From contig JAISLF010000013.1 of assembly GCA_031260605.1 (NCBI GenBank), forward strand, positions 1-59,264: 59,264 bases of DNA, given 5' to 3'. The notes under the pieces are model-generated. The model was not told where the DNA came from, made no database searches, and saw nothing but the letters and a program-made list of their open reading frames with translations. This DNA comes from Oscillospiraceae bacterium. Lineage in GTDB: Bacteria; Bacillota; Clostridia; Oscillospirales; Oscillospiraceae. Made by a program: the position numbers and the translations under genes. Of this stretch, positions 34,900-43,343 are shown one piece after another (the stretch's first letter is position 1; every line of letters begins with the position of its first letter).

Positions 34900-36201
34900 T
34901 CAATTTATTATTGTTGTTGTCCAGCTGTAAAACGTGCCGCCGACAAGTACGCCACTTGAAAATAAGTTATAATCAATGTATCTCGTCTCACTTGACCAAC
35001 CATCCCAAACCTTCAGAAACGAGTGCTTTAAGGCACCGGTGTTGTCGGTGTATATTTCATACCCAATAACGGTCACGGTGTGATCAGAATAATCTCCAAA
35101 GGTTATATTTAGCAGTACAGGCCTTCCCGCGTCAATCTCAGATACAAAATCGTATATGCCATTACTATTTAAGTAGTTTGAAGTAACTTTGCCAGAATAA
35201 CCGTATTTTTTTAGTGCGTCTATTATAACATTGTTAATTTTTGTCGGGCCTACTGATCCATCTTCGTGGCCGTTATTGTCTTTGTCCTCTGTGCTATAGC
35301 CATACTTAATTGCAATATCTCTTACATCGTTATATAAATCTTTATTGTTAGAAGGGATTTTAGATTTACCATTTGCACTTCGATAATATGCTAATAATCG
35401 CACTACCGAAACAACTGGGCAATTGCCAACGCCGGCTTCAAAAGAAGACATCGTAAAACTAGGAACGCCACTAATTATTTTCTTGCTGTTCAGCGTCCAC
35501 CCATCTCCATATCGATCATTCACATAAGCGTTGGTATCAAATATTCCTGCATAATTTGCCGGGTTTCCTTGCCAAAATTCCAATATCTGTCCTTCATACT
35601 TGCTCGTTGTTAGTGCCGCGTCCTTACTAATAAACCCATACGAACCACCCGAAAACACATAATACCAGTTACCAACGGTTCCGAGAATTGTAACCTGTTT
35701 ACTCCTATAAAGTTTTGTCTCAGACCCATTGCCGAGCTTTGTGTTCATCGCTGTTGTATCCGTCACATACATATAATACCGCGCTACTTGATCCACTACA
35801 ATAATATCCGACTGTGCCCTGAAACCACTGTCAATCGCCTGAACATACAGCAAATTCGATCCGGATTTTAACCCTGAAATCCTAACTTGTCCTTCCGGAG
35901 TTAATTCCGCAGTGGCCTTTTCCGGCCACAAGATCGAAACAACAACAGTTTTATCCGTTGCATTGGAAGGCAAAACTGAATATGTGACATCTATCGACTT
36001 ACCGGCGTAGAGGATAATAAGTGGTTTCGCTATTTTCACCCCCGACACCGCAACCGGCTTCTGCACCGTGACCACACACGTCGCCCGCTTCGTCGGATCC
36101 TCCACCGACGTCACCGTAATCGTCGCCGTGCCGTACCCCTTGGCCGTGACCACGCCGTGCGAGCTGACCGTCGCGACGGCGTCGTCGCTGGTCTTCCACG
36201 C
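34900..36201 (-). pseudogene. Startless cassette 1: Ig fragment + SH3-like + papain/C39-like peptidase
   Basis: An open frame of 434 codons that begins with AWKTSDDAVATVSSHGVVTA in the same frame as, and immediately after, the TAG TAA that ends the partner gene at 36205. The Ig part is nearly identical in DNA to 37800-37940 of the full-length gene. Numbered from GTG 36153: Ig remainder, second Ig-like domain, SH3-like domain (about 125-180, TILGTVGNWYYVFSGG), then a peptidase-like domain with C245 in GVGNCPVVSVVRLL, H358 in SDHTVTVIGY and D384 in KVWDGW, the order of a C39/papain-type triad. No terminator lies before it, so read-through from the full-length gene could transcribe it, but no ribosome binding site is present. 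Confidence 0.75.
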
Positions 36202-36204
36202 TTA

Positions 36205-36747
36205 CTACACCAACCATTGCGTAACAAAATACCACCCATCGTTAAGCACTTCATAGGAGTCGTAATACATAGCCATCTGTGTTGTGCTTTCACAAAACAC
36301 TAATGTAGCTTGAACATAGCTATTTTCTTCGGCTTTTATTATATTGACAAACCGAATTTCTTTGCGGGCTTCTTCATCAATTATTTCTATCATCGTTTGT
36401 GAGACTTCAAACTTCTCATATACCAAAGCGAGCGTTAGATTCACAGCTTCGTCATTAAGCTCTGCTTCTTCGCCATTTTCGTTGGTATAATATAAAGTGT
36501 CATTATTACTATAAATAACACGCGTTCCGCCCCACATATATTTTGCATTGTTGAGCGTAGCTATCGCTTGTTGGTAAAGAGCCTTGTTTTCGATATAAGC
36601 ATTTTTTATTGATTCATACTTCATTTCCACAGTCTCTTCCCCCTTAATATTTTGATTTCTTGATAACGCAATAATAAATATCATTACCCCCATCACCAAT
36701 ATGAAAATTACTATCAGCAATAGGTTCCTTGTGTGCTTTTTCATCAT
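36205..36747 (-). CDS. Small membrane-anchored protein, partner of the full-length gene
   Basis: A 180-residue protein with a Lys/Arg start, one span (about 9-30) and an extracellular domain. AAGGAGA precedes the ATG at 36747, which lies 12 bases after the stop of the metallopeptidase-tipped protein. The domain is acidic with a helical first half and strands at the end (DSYEVLNDGWYFVTQW). The final DGWYFV motif resembles the KEWYYV/DNWYYA endings of the partners at 29546 and 30473. Base composition is AT-rich. By position it matches the immunity gene of a polymorphic toxin; direct evidence is lacking. Confidence 0.7.
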   Translation of the reverse strand: MMKKHTRNLLLIVIFILVMGVMIFIIALSRNQNIKGEETVEMKYESIKNAYIENKALYQQAIATLNNAKYMWGGTRVIYSNNDTLYYTNENGEEAELNDEAVNLTLALVYEKFEVSQTMIEIIDEEARKEIRFVNIIKAEENSYVQATLVFCESTTQMAMYYDSYEVLNDGWYFVTQWLV

Positions 36748-36758
36748 ATTTCTCCTTA

Positions 36759-39700
36759 TTACCAGGTCTGCCAAGTATTTGTTTCAAATGCTCTGAGCAT
36801 TTTTTGTATATCAACATTCTGAACCTTTGTCCCAAATCGATTCATTATTGAAGTGATTGTCGGGTTAGTATTATACGCATCTGCAATACCCAATGCATGA
36901 CCAAACTCATGAGATACAGTCCATTGGAAGCTTGAGTCACTGTAAACATGGGTTGGGGAGCTTCGTGTGTCGCCGCTGTACATGATAATCGTACCGCCAT
37001 TACTCTTGCTCCAAGACGAATTTGGCGAAAAATGAGACACACCAGCATAATCGTATGAGTCAATAATAATGTACTTTTGGTTTGAATTATTGCTGCTTGT
37101 TTTCAACTTGATTTGAACCGTTACATAATAAGTATTAAACACGTAAAAATCGCCGGTCCATTGCTTTTGTATACCCGGAATAATCAAATCGGAGTTATAA
37201 TTGTTTTCTGTAAAATGCACATATCCTGTAATTACAATATCGTTCCCGCTGATGCTAATTTGAATTGGGTCACTGTCTTGATGACTAATAGTAATATAGT
37301 CTTCCAGTATCGGCGGTTTTTCCGTACTCAACTCTACATTCTTGCTAATAAATCCGCGTGTGTTTCCTTTTTGCACATAATACCAATTGCCTACAGTTCC
37401 GAGGATCTCAATTTGATCGGAATATCGCAACGTTAGGGTCGTAGTTTTTCCAAGATTTTTGTACAGCGACGCTTTCTGCTGTGTCAAGTACATAGAATAC
37501 GATGTCACCCTATCCACCACAATAACATCGCTTACAGCAAATTTGCCTTGATCTTCGGTTGTAATTTTCAGCGTAGCAGTGCCTGACGTGTTCCCTGCGT
37601 ATACGTTAATATAATTTAATTTTGTCGTACTAAAGGCAGCAAAAGCCTTGTTTTCCGGAGTTATTGTCAGTGTTGCATTTTTATTTGTTGCATCTGTTGG
37701 CGAAATCTCATATAGAACCTCTACCGAAGCGGCTTGCCCCGCGAAAAAAACAACCGGGTCTGTGTACAATTTCACCCACGACACCGCCACCGGCCTCTGC
37801 ACCGTCACCACACAAGCAGCCCGCTTCGACGGATCCTCCACCGACGTCACCGTAATCGTGGCCGTGCCGTATCCCTTGGCCGTGACCACGCCGCGCGGGC
37901 TCACCGTCGCGACTTTGTCGTCGCTGCTCCTCCACGCGACGTTTTGCACTGCTTCGGCCGGCTCGACTGTCGCGTAGAGCGTGACGGTTTGCCCCAGCTC
38001 TGTCGGCGCAAATGTGAACGTGGTTTTGGAAATTCTAACCCGCTCCACCGGCACGACGACCTCGACCGTGCAAGTCGCCGTCAGCAGCGGCTTGCTGCCG
38101 TCCTTGGCGGCGGCGGTGACCTTGATTGTCGCTGTGCCGCGAGTAGTCCCCGCCGTCACAAGCCCCGTGGTTTCGTTCAGCGTGACGAGGTTGCTGCCGG
38201 ACACAATGCTCCACGTCACGTTGTAGCTTGTCGCGTTTTCAGGCTGCACCAGCGATTGCAGCCGCAGGGACTTGCCTGTGGTGAGCTTAATTTCCCCGCC
38301 CGGCAGAATCAGCACCTTTGTCGGCGCTATTATGCTCCAGTTGGCGGCCTTTTTGGCGGCCGCTATCTTTGCGTTGACCAAACCGATGTTGTATTTGTCC
38401 GCTTTTGTAACAAGAACGTAATTTTCCCCGGACTCATACCCGTTGCTCCCTGTTCCGCCGACGTACTTAACATTGAACTTCAACGCCTCAAACGTCGCCA
38501 CCGCAGGAACATACTTGTGTCCGTCAATGAGCATTGTTCCGGCTGGGTCTTTCGCAAGCTTCGCCCCCGTCATTGCCTCGACAAGCTCCGCCGGCACCAT
38601 CATATTGCCGCCTATGTTCACCGCGGCGGTATACTCCGGGGCGAACACGCGGCCGTTCACGAACGCGCGGGAGAAGCCCTGCTTCAGCACCATTTCGGGG
38701 TAAACATTTATCGTTACAGAGCTGCTTGCCGGCCCGCAGGTGGCGGTTATTATTGCCGTTCCCGGCTTTTTCGGCGTAATGGCACCGGTTGCGCTGTTGA
38801 AAGCTATTGTGTCCGCGTCGCCGGTAATCGTCCATTTTATGGTTTTGTTGTAGGTATCAGGCGGGTTAACAACTGCCGAAATTGTGAAGCTGTCAGTTAC
38901 GGCTGTGCCCGTTACCGTTGCGGTTATTGGCGATTTGAGTTCATTAAGCGCTGAATTTTTAACGGTAAGAACAACGCCCGATGCGAGTAACTCATTGACC
39001 TTGACCGCATACGTCCCGCTTACTGTCCCGCAAGTCGCCGTGATCGTCGTACTCCCGATTCCCTTCGGCGTTACCACTCCTCCGGAAACCGTTGCGACGC
39101 TCGGCGCGTTGCTCGACCACGTGACGCTGTTGTTATACGCGGTTAGCGGGTAAACCGTCGCCTTGAGCGTCAGCGATGTGGGAGAAAAGACGGTGCTGCT
39201 GCGCGTGAAGCCGTTGAAGCTCGCTGGGGTTGTGGTGATTACGACGCTCTCCGGCAAAACCGGCACTGCCGTGACCGCGCACACCGCGCTTGCGCCGGGG
39301 CAGCTTGCCGTTATGCTCGCGCTGCCTATGCCGACCACCGTCACGTAGCCGCTTGAGCTTACCGTCGCGACGGATTGGTTGCTGCTGCTCCAGGTTATCG
39401 TTTGGTATGCCGCGTTTGCGGGCGATACCTCCGCCGTCAGCTGGAAGCTTTTTGTGACGAACGCGTTCGTGCTGTGGTTGTATTCGAGGGTATAACTCGC
39501 TGTACTCTGCGACAGCGTAACCGAGCTTGCCCAGACGACATTCACCGTCACGGCACAGGTCGCGGTGTGCGAATTGTCCGCAGAGTATGCCGTTACGGTC
39601 GTTTGTCCCTCGCCCACCGCCGTGACGTTGCCAATCTCGTCCACTGTCGCGACGCTCGTGTTCCCGCTTGCCCAGCGTACCGTTTTGTTCGTCGCGTCGC

Positions 39701-40406
39701 TCGGCTCAATCGTCGCAACGAGCGTCTCCGCCGCCGGAATGCCGTTTGAGTCTATTGTAAAGGAAATTGCGGATTTGTCAAGATAAATTCCGGATGTTGC
39801 GGTATAGCTTTCCGAAAGCATAGTCTCCGCCGCGTCGCGCAGGTCGCCCTGCTCCGTCTCAGACAGCGGCGTCACGCTCACCACGACGATGTGCACGCCG
39901 TCCTTCATCGTCCAATATATGTAGCAGTCGAGAGCATGGGCAAGTGCCGCAACCGGCGCATATGCCAGGCCCTCTATCATCTGCGGCGGCTCGGGAGACG
40001 CGTCGTTATTCGTTATATCCGGGATGTAAATGCTGTCAACGGGTCCGTCGCCGACCTGCTTTGTGTAGTTCAGATTGTTCATCGTCATCGTTACGGTCAC
40101 ATTGCCGAGTGTGACTATAAAATCCGTCCCGTCAAACGAAACCTCCGCCCCGAAAAGCTCGGCAACGTCCCCTATCGGAACAAAGGTGCGGCTGTTTCTC
40201 TCGGCAAGCTTCGCACTTGTGACAATGTCTGTGCCGTCCACAAGCGCGAGTGAAACATCCGAGCGCAGGACTATAGTGCGCGCGCTCACCGCCTTTGCAG
40301 GGAAGAAAAACTCCGCGAATATGAGAAAAACCGCGAGTGTAGCTACGGCGGCGAGCCACCGGGCTACATTCTGCGGCTTTACGGGGTGGCTCTTGTTGTT
40401 CATCAT
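36759..40406 (-). CDS. Full-length secreted Ig-stalk protein with C-terminal metallopeptidase
   Basis: A 1215-residue surface protein. AAAGGAG sits just upstream of ATG 40406; a GTG at 40412 overlaps that site and is less likely. Order: signal peptide (about 15-42), copper-amine-oxidase-like domain (about 45-180), four Big_2-type Ig domains (to about 580), a second copper-amine-oxidase-like segment, three more Ig domains (to about 965), an SH3-like domain (about 970-1035), and a metallopeptidase with HEFGHALGIAD at about 1166-1176 and a Met-turn-like SIMNRFG, as in metzincins. The stalk is GC-rich and the tip AT-rich, with a sharp change at the SH3/tip region. It follows the SLH-LRR gene by about 10 bases and shares its promoter. 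The stalk is the parent sequence of cassettes 1-5. Confidence 0.88.
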   Translation of the reverse strand: MMNNKSHPVKPQNVARWLAAVATLAVFLIFAEFFFPAKAVSARTIVLRSDVSLALVDGTDIVTSAKLAERNSRTFVPIGDVAELFGAEVSFDGTDFIVTLGNVTVTMTMNNLNYTKQVGDGPVDSIYIPDITNNDASPEPPQMIEGLAYAPVAALAHALDCYIYWTMKDGVHIVVVSVTPLSETEQGDLRDAAETMLSESYTATSGIYLDKSAISFTIDSNGIPAAETLVATIEPSDATNKTVRWASGNTSVATVDEIGNVTAVGEGQTTVTAYSADNSHTATCAVTVNVVWASSVTLSQSTASYTLEYNHSTNAFVTKSFQLTAEVSPANAAYQTITWSSSNQSVATVSSSGYVTVVGIGSASITASCPGASAVCAVTAVPVLPESVVITTTPASFNGFTRSSTVFSPTSLTLKATVYPLTAYNNSVTWSSNAPSVATVSGGVVTPKGIGSTTITATCGTVSGTYAVKVNELLASGVVLTVKNSALNELKSPITATVTGTAVTDSFTISAVVNPPDTYNKTIKWTITGDADTIAFNSATGAITPKKPGTAIITATCGPASSSVTINVYPEMVLKQGFSRAFVNGRVFAPEYTAAVNIGGNMMVPAELVEAMTGAKLAKDPAGTMLIDGHKYVPAVATFEALKFNVKYVGGTGSNGYESGENYVLVTKADKYNIGLVNAKIAAAKKAANWSIIAPTKVLILPGGEIKLTTGKSLRLQSLVQPENATSYNVTWSIVSGSNLVTLNETTGLVTAGTTRGTATIKVTAAAKDGSKPLLTATCTVEVVVPVERVRISKTTFTFAPTELGQTVTLYATVEPAEAVQNVAWRSSDDKVATVSPRGVVTAKGYGTATITVTSVEDPSKRAACVVTVQRPVAVSWVKLYTDPVVFFAGQAASVEVLYEISPTDATNKNATLTITPENKAFAAFSTTKLNYINVYAGNTSGTATLKITTEDQGKFAVSDVIVVDRVTSYSMYLTQQKASLYKNLGKTTTLTLRYSDQIEILGTVGNWYYVQKGNTRGFISKNVELSTEKPPILEDYITISHQDSDPIQISISGNDIVITGYVHFTENNYNSDLIIPGIQKQWTGDFYVFNTYYVTVQIKLKTSSNNSNQKYIIIDSYDYAGVSHFSPNSSWSKSNGGTIIMYSGDTRSSPTHVYSDSSFQWTVSHEFGHALGIADAYNTNPTITSIMNRFGTKVQNVDIQKMLRAFETNTWQTW

Positions 40407-40416
40407 GATCACTCCT

Positions 40417-41745
40417 TTATTTTACCAAATAGCTCTTCAGAACTTGAGCTACTTCACAGCGTTTAATGTTGCTTTTCGGCTGAAACGATCCATCATTATA
40501 TCCCTTGATTACACCCTTTGAAACGCTCCATTTTACCGCCAACATCGCCCAATCACTTATCGACGTTTTATCACTAAAGGTCAGCGTAACACTCGTATAA
40601 TTTGCATTGTCGCCTTTTAGTTTTGCATATTTGTATAAGAACACAACCGCCTGCTCGCGGGTAACATAATCCTCCGGTGCAAACCTATCCTGTGCAACGC
40701 CTGCAGTTATGCCGAACGCTACCGCCCAGCTTACCGCCTTTACGTACCATGCGCCGCTTGGAACATCAGTAAAGATAGATGTCGCGGCAATACCCGGCTT
40801 TCCCTCAAGTGCATATAACACCTGAACAAATTCAGCGCGCGTCATAGCGGCCTCCGGGCGGAAGGTCAGACTATCTCCGTCTCCGGCCATTATTCCATTG
40901 TTCAAGACATACTTAACCGCGTCGGCATACCAAGCGTCAGACGACAAATCAACAAATTCAAAAAAAACCGGCCGGTCCCCATAAAAAAAGCCGTGCAGTT
41001 CTTGGCACGCATCACCGCCCTGCGGAGTGCAATTATATGCGTGAGCTTCGAGATATACTTTTTGATCGGGCGTTACAACTTTTGAATAATCTAAGGAGCT
41101 ATTCCGTCTTATATTCAGCCGCCGCAGCTTTGTAAGGCCGGAAACATCAACCTTTATAAGCTTGTTTATCGAGCAATCCAGCCACTCAAGCTGTTTGCAA
41201 CCACCAACATTAATCGCCGACAGCTTATTGTCGGAAGCGTTGATTCGAGCAATCCTTTCAGGTCTTATATTCATTTCAGAATCAAACACTGTCAGTAAGT
41301 TCAGAGTATTTCCCGAGCAGTCCAACCATATAAGCCGTGACAGTCCGCCGACATTGAGCCGGCCTGTCAGCTGATTTTTAGAGCAGTCGAGGTACTCAAG
41401 GGCTACATTTTCGCCGAAGATAATTTCTGTAACGCCGCTTCCGGAGCAGTCGAGGTATTCCAGTGCCGTGCATGCCGAAACGTCAAGCTTGCCGATGCTC
41501 TTGCCTGACAGCACGACCCGCGTCACAAGATAACGCGTGGAGCTGTCCTCAACGTATTCGGGAATTGTAACCGTTTCGCCCGACGCGTCTGTTATGGTGG
41601 CAAAGCCGTATTCTGTTTCGTATGTAAGATTCGTGGCGGAGTCCGTCACCGCAAGGGCTGCCTGCGGCGGAAGCGGCGGCGCATATCCGGCAAAAAGCAG
41701 CACTGTTAGCGTAATGGCTATATATTGTTTTATCCGAGTTGTCAT
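40417..41745 (-). CDS. LRR and SLH-domain surface protein
   Basis: A 442-residue exported protein. After a signal peptide (about 8-33) come a small beta-domain, six or so short leucine-rich repeats of the type LEYLDCSGSGVTEIIFG and LIWLDCSGNTLNLLTVF (about 95-225), then three SLH domains (about 270-442) starting at DAWYADAVKYVLNNG, GAWYVKAVSWAVAFG and SDWAMLAVKWSVSKG. SLH domains bind secondary cell wall polymer, so this protein is wall-anchored with the LRR part free to bind a partner. It is first in the operon with the Ig-stalk gene and probably co-expressed one to one. It may display or tether the stalk protein, which has no SLH domain of its own. Confidence 0.9.
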   Translation of the reverse strand: MTTRIKQYIAITLTVLLFAGYAPPLPPQAALAVTDSATNLTYETEYGFATITDASGETVTIPEYVEDSSTRYLVTRVVLSGKSIGKLDVSACTALEYLDCSGSGVTEIIFGENVALEYLDCSKNQLTGRLNVGGLSRLIWLDCSGNTLNLLTVFDSEMNIRPERIARINASDNKLSAINVGGCKQLEWLDCSINKLIKVDVSGLTKLRRLNIRRNSSLDYSKVVTPDQKVYLEAHAYNCTPQGGDACQELHGFFYGDRPVFFEFVDLSSDAWYADAVKYVLNNGIMAGDGDSLTFRPEAAMTRAEFVQVLYALEGKPGIAATSIFTDVPSGAWYVKAVSWAVAFGITAGVAQDRFAPEDYVTREQAVVFLYKYAKLKGDNANYTSVTLTFSDKTSISDWAMLAVKWSVSKGVIKGYNDGSFQPKSNIKRCEVAQVLKSYLVK

Positions 41746-41817
41746 GGGAACCTCTTGCCGTTAGTGGTCTTTCTGCGTAAATACAGTAGATTTATGTATA
41801 AAAACTGTTCTGTCCCT

Positions 41818-41846
41818 ATTGTAATGCTACGGTAACGAAATGTCAA
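41818..41846 (-). promoter_or_regulatory. Strong promoter of the SLH-LRR / Ig-stalk operon
   Basis: On the minus strand TTGACA (41846-41841), a 17-bp spacer, TACAAT (41823-41818). It is the only clear promoter I see for the full-length stalk gene. The remaining gene-free sequence to 42059 shows nothing else. Confidence 0.85.
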
Positions 41847-42059
41847 GGATGATTTTTCGCAGAGGGAAAGCACACTTATTACGAAAATCCACCGTACCAA
41901 ATGGTACTTCGCCTCGCCGAAATCGGGATACGGTGACATAAATCAATGTTCGCTCTTGCGACCGTTGCGTCTAACTTTTGCCCGGATCGCTTCCCGCAAC
42001 CCCTCCGCACAAAACAAAAATACAATTACCCTCTTGAATATTTTCTCGCTTTGTGATAG

Positions 42060-42065
42060 TATAAT
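42060..42065 (+). promoter_or_regulatory. -10 box of murI, start codon ten bases downstream
   Basis: A perfect TATAAT with a poorly spaced TTGAAT (42034-42039, 20-bp gap). Transcription would begin near 42072, only about 3 bases before the ATG at 42075. Confidence 0.55.
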
Positions 42066-42074
42066 AAAGTTATT

Positions 42075-42926
42075 ATGATAGATTCTCAAAACAAAAGTAA
42101 ACCCATCGGGGTTTTTGATTCCGGGCTTGGCGGACTTACCTCACTGCGCCGTCTGCGTGAGCTTCTGCCGGGAGAGGACATTTACTATTTCGGCGACACG
42201 GCGCGCGTTCCTTACGGCGGCCGCTCGCGTGAGGTAATCGCCGGCTATGCCGAGGACGATGCGCGGTTTTTGCTCTCAAAGGGCGTTAAGGCACTGCTTG
42301 TCGCGTGCAACACCGTTTGCTCGGCGGCGATTGACGTTGTGCGCCGCGCGGCAAAGGCTGAAAATGTCCCCGTTTTTGAGGTTGTGGACGCTCCCGCTTT
42401 AGCAGCGGTTAACGCAACCAATAACAGACGCGTTTTTATATTTGGAACTCGCGCAACGGTTGACAGCGGCGCGTATGAAGCTGCAATCAGGCGTTTTGCG
42501 GAGGACAACGGAAAGCTCGTGGCGACAAAAGCCGCCGCCTGCTCGCTTTTTGTCCCGCTTGTTGAGAGCGGATACACCTCGCCGGAAAGCGAGCTTGTGC
42601 GCCTTGCGGTGCGCGAATACACGCCCGCCGTCACGGATTTCGGCGCGGACACGCTGATTCTCGGCTGCACGCACTACCCGCTTTTGTCCCGCGCAATAAA
42701 ACAGGCGCTGCCCAAAAATATCCTTCTTATAGACTCCGGAGCCGTCGCGGCGGAGCACTGCGCGGCTTCTCTGCGCACTGCCGGGCTGCTGCGCGACAGC
42801 GAAAGTGGCGGCGTGACAAAATACTTTGTAACTGACTCGGCGGAGATTTTCTCCGAATACGCGGGGCGCTATCTCGGCACCGACGAGGCGCTGACCGCCG
42901 AAAAGGTAGTTTTGCCGCAGCTGTGA
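42075..42926 (+). CDS. murI: Glutamate racemase
   Basis: A 283-residue cytoplasmic enzyme of usual length that converts L- to D-glutamate for peptidoglycan. The N-terminal IGVFDSGLGGLTSLRRL, the first catalytic cysteine in VACNTVCSAA (about 78) and the second in LGCTHYPLL (about 198) are all present, as is the substrate loop FGDTARVPYGGRS. No ribosome binding site precedes the ATG and a TATAAT lies ten bases upstream, so the mRNA may be leaderless. Its stop overlaps the GTG of the next gene. Confidence 0.97.
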   Translation: MIDSQNKSKPIGVFDSGLGGLTSLRRLRELLPGEDIYYFGDTARVPYGGRSREVIAGYAEDDARFLLSKGVKALLVACNTVCSAAIDVVRRAAKAENVPVFEVVDAPALAAVNATNNRRVFIFGTRATVDSGAYEAAIRRFAEDNGKLVATKAAACSLFVPLVESGYTSPESELVRLAVREYTPAVTDFGADTLILGCTHYPLLSRAIKQALPKNILLIDSGAVAAEHCAASLRTAGLLRDSESGGVTKYFVTDSAEIFSEYAGRYLGTDEALTAEKVVLPQL

Positions 42927-43324
42927 CGGAACGGAACAAGCACAAATGCAAAATCCGCTACACCGTCACGTCTGACGGTGAGATTTTTTCGGAGGAAACC
43001 GAGGGCTTGTTTTTTCGGGACAGCGAGGCTTGCGGTTTTAGTTTTACGGCGTTTTCTGAGAGAACCGTGTTTACGGTTGTCGAGAACTGCGCGGTAGTTT
43101 GGCGCGGAGAGACATATGCGGCGTTTTACCCCGATGCGCCATATGAATTCACCTACCAAACCGACTACGGAACGATTCCGATGCGCTTTGTAACCTCGCG
43201 TTTTAGCCGCGCCGAAAGTCCCGAACGCATAAGCATTCAGATCGAATACGCGGCATTTTCAGACGAAACCTTTGTTGCAAACCACAAAATCGAGCTTACC
43301 GCAACCGAATTTTCAGTAAACTAA
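42923..43324 (+). CDS. DUF1934 (YwiB-like) beta-barrel protein
   Basis: A 133-residue protein with a GTG start inside the murI stop. The calycin-like beta-barrel pattern of DUF1934 is seen in alternating strands, with the conserved centre TDYGTIPMRFVTSRF and an ending with a polar NHKIELTA strand. In Bacillus the homologue ywiB lies directly before argS, exactly as here (10-bp gap). Cytoplasmic; the function of the family is not established. Confidence 0.8.
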   Translation: MTERNKHKCKIRYTVTSDGEIFSEETEGLFFRDSEACGFSFTAFSERTVFTVVENCAVVWRGETYAAFYPDAPYEFTYQTDYGTIPMRFVTSRFSRAESPERISIQIEYAAFSDETFVANHKIELTATEFSVN

Positions 43325-43343
43325 CCGCACACGAGTGTACTTA

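Noticed and set aside
26156..36201. Cassettes as ordinary independent secreted proteins
   Set aside because: None has a signal peptide, a start codon with a ribosome binding site, or a promoter at its left edge, and all open mid-domain right after a stop codon.
37734..38954. A 406-codon plus-strand frame opposite the stalk gene
   Set aside because: Antisense shadow of the GC-rich Ig repeats; composition is Arg/His/Cys-rich and it has no start signal.
23470..41846. Prophage or integrative element carrying the cassette region
   Set aside because: No integrase, transposase, structural or replication gene and no tRNA or attachment-site duplication were seen at the borders.
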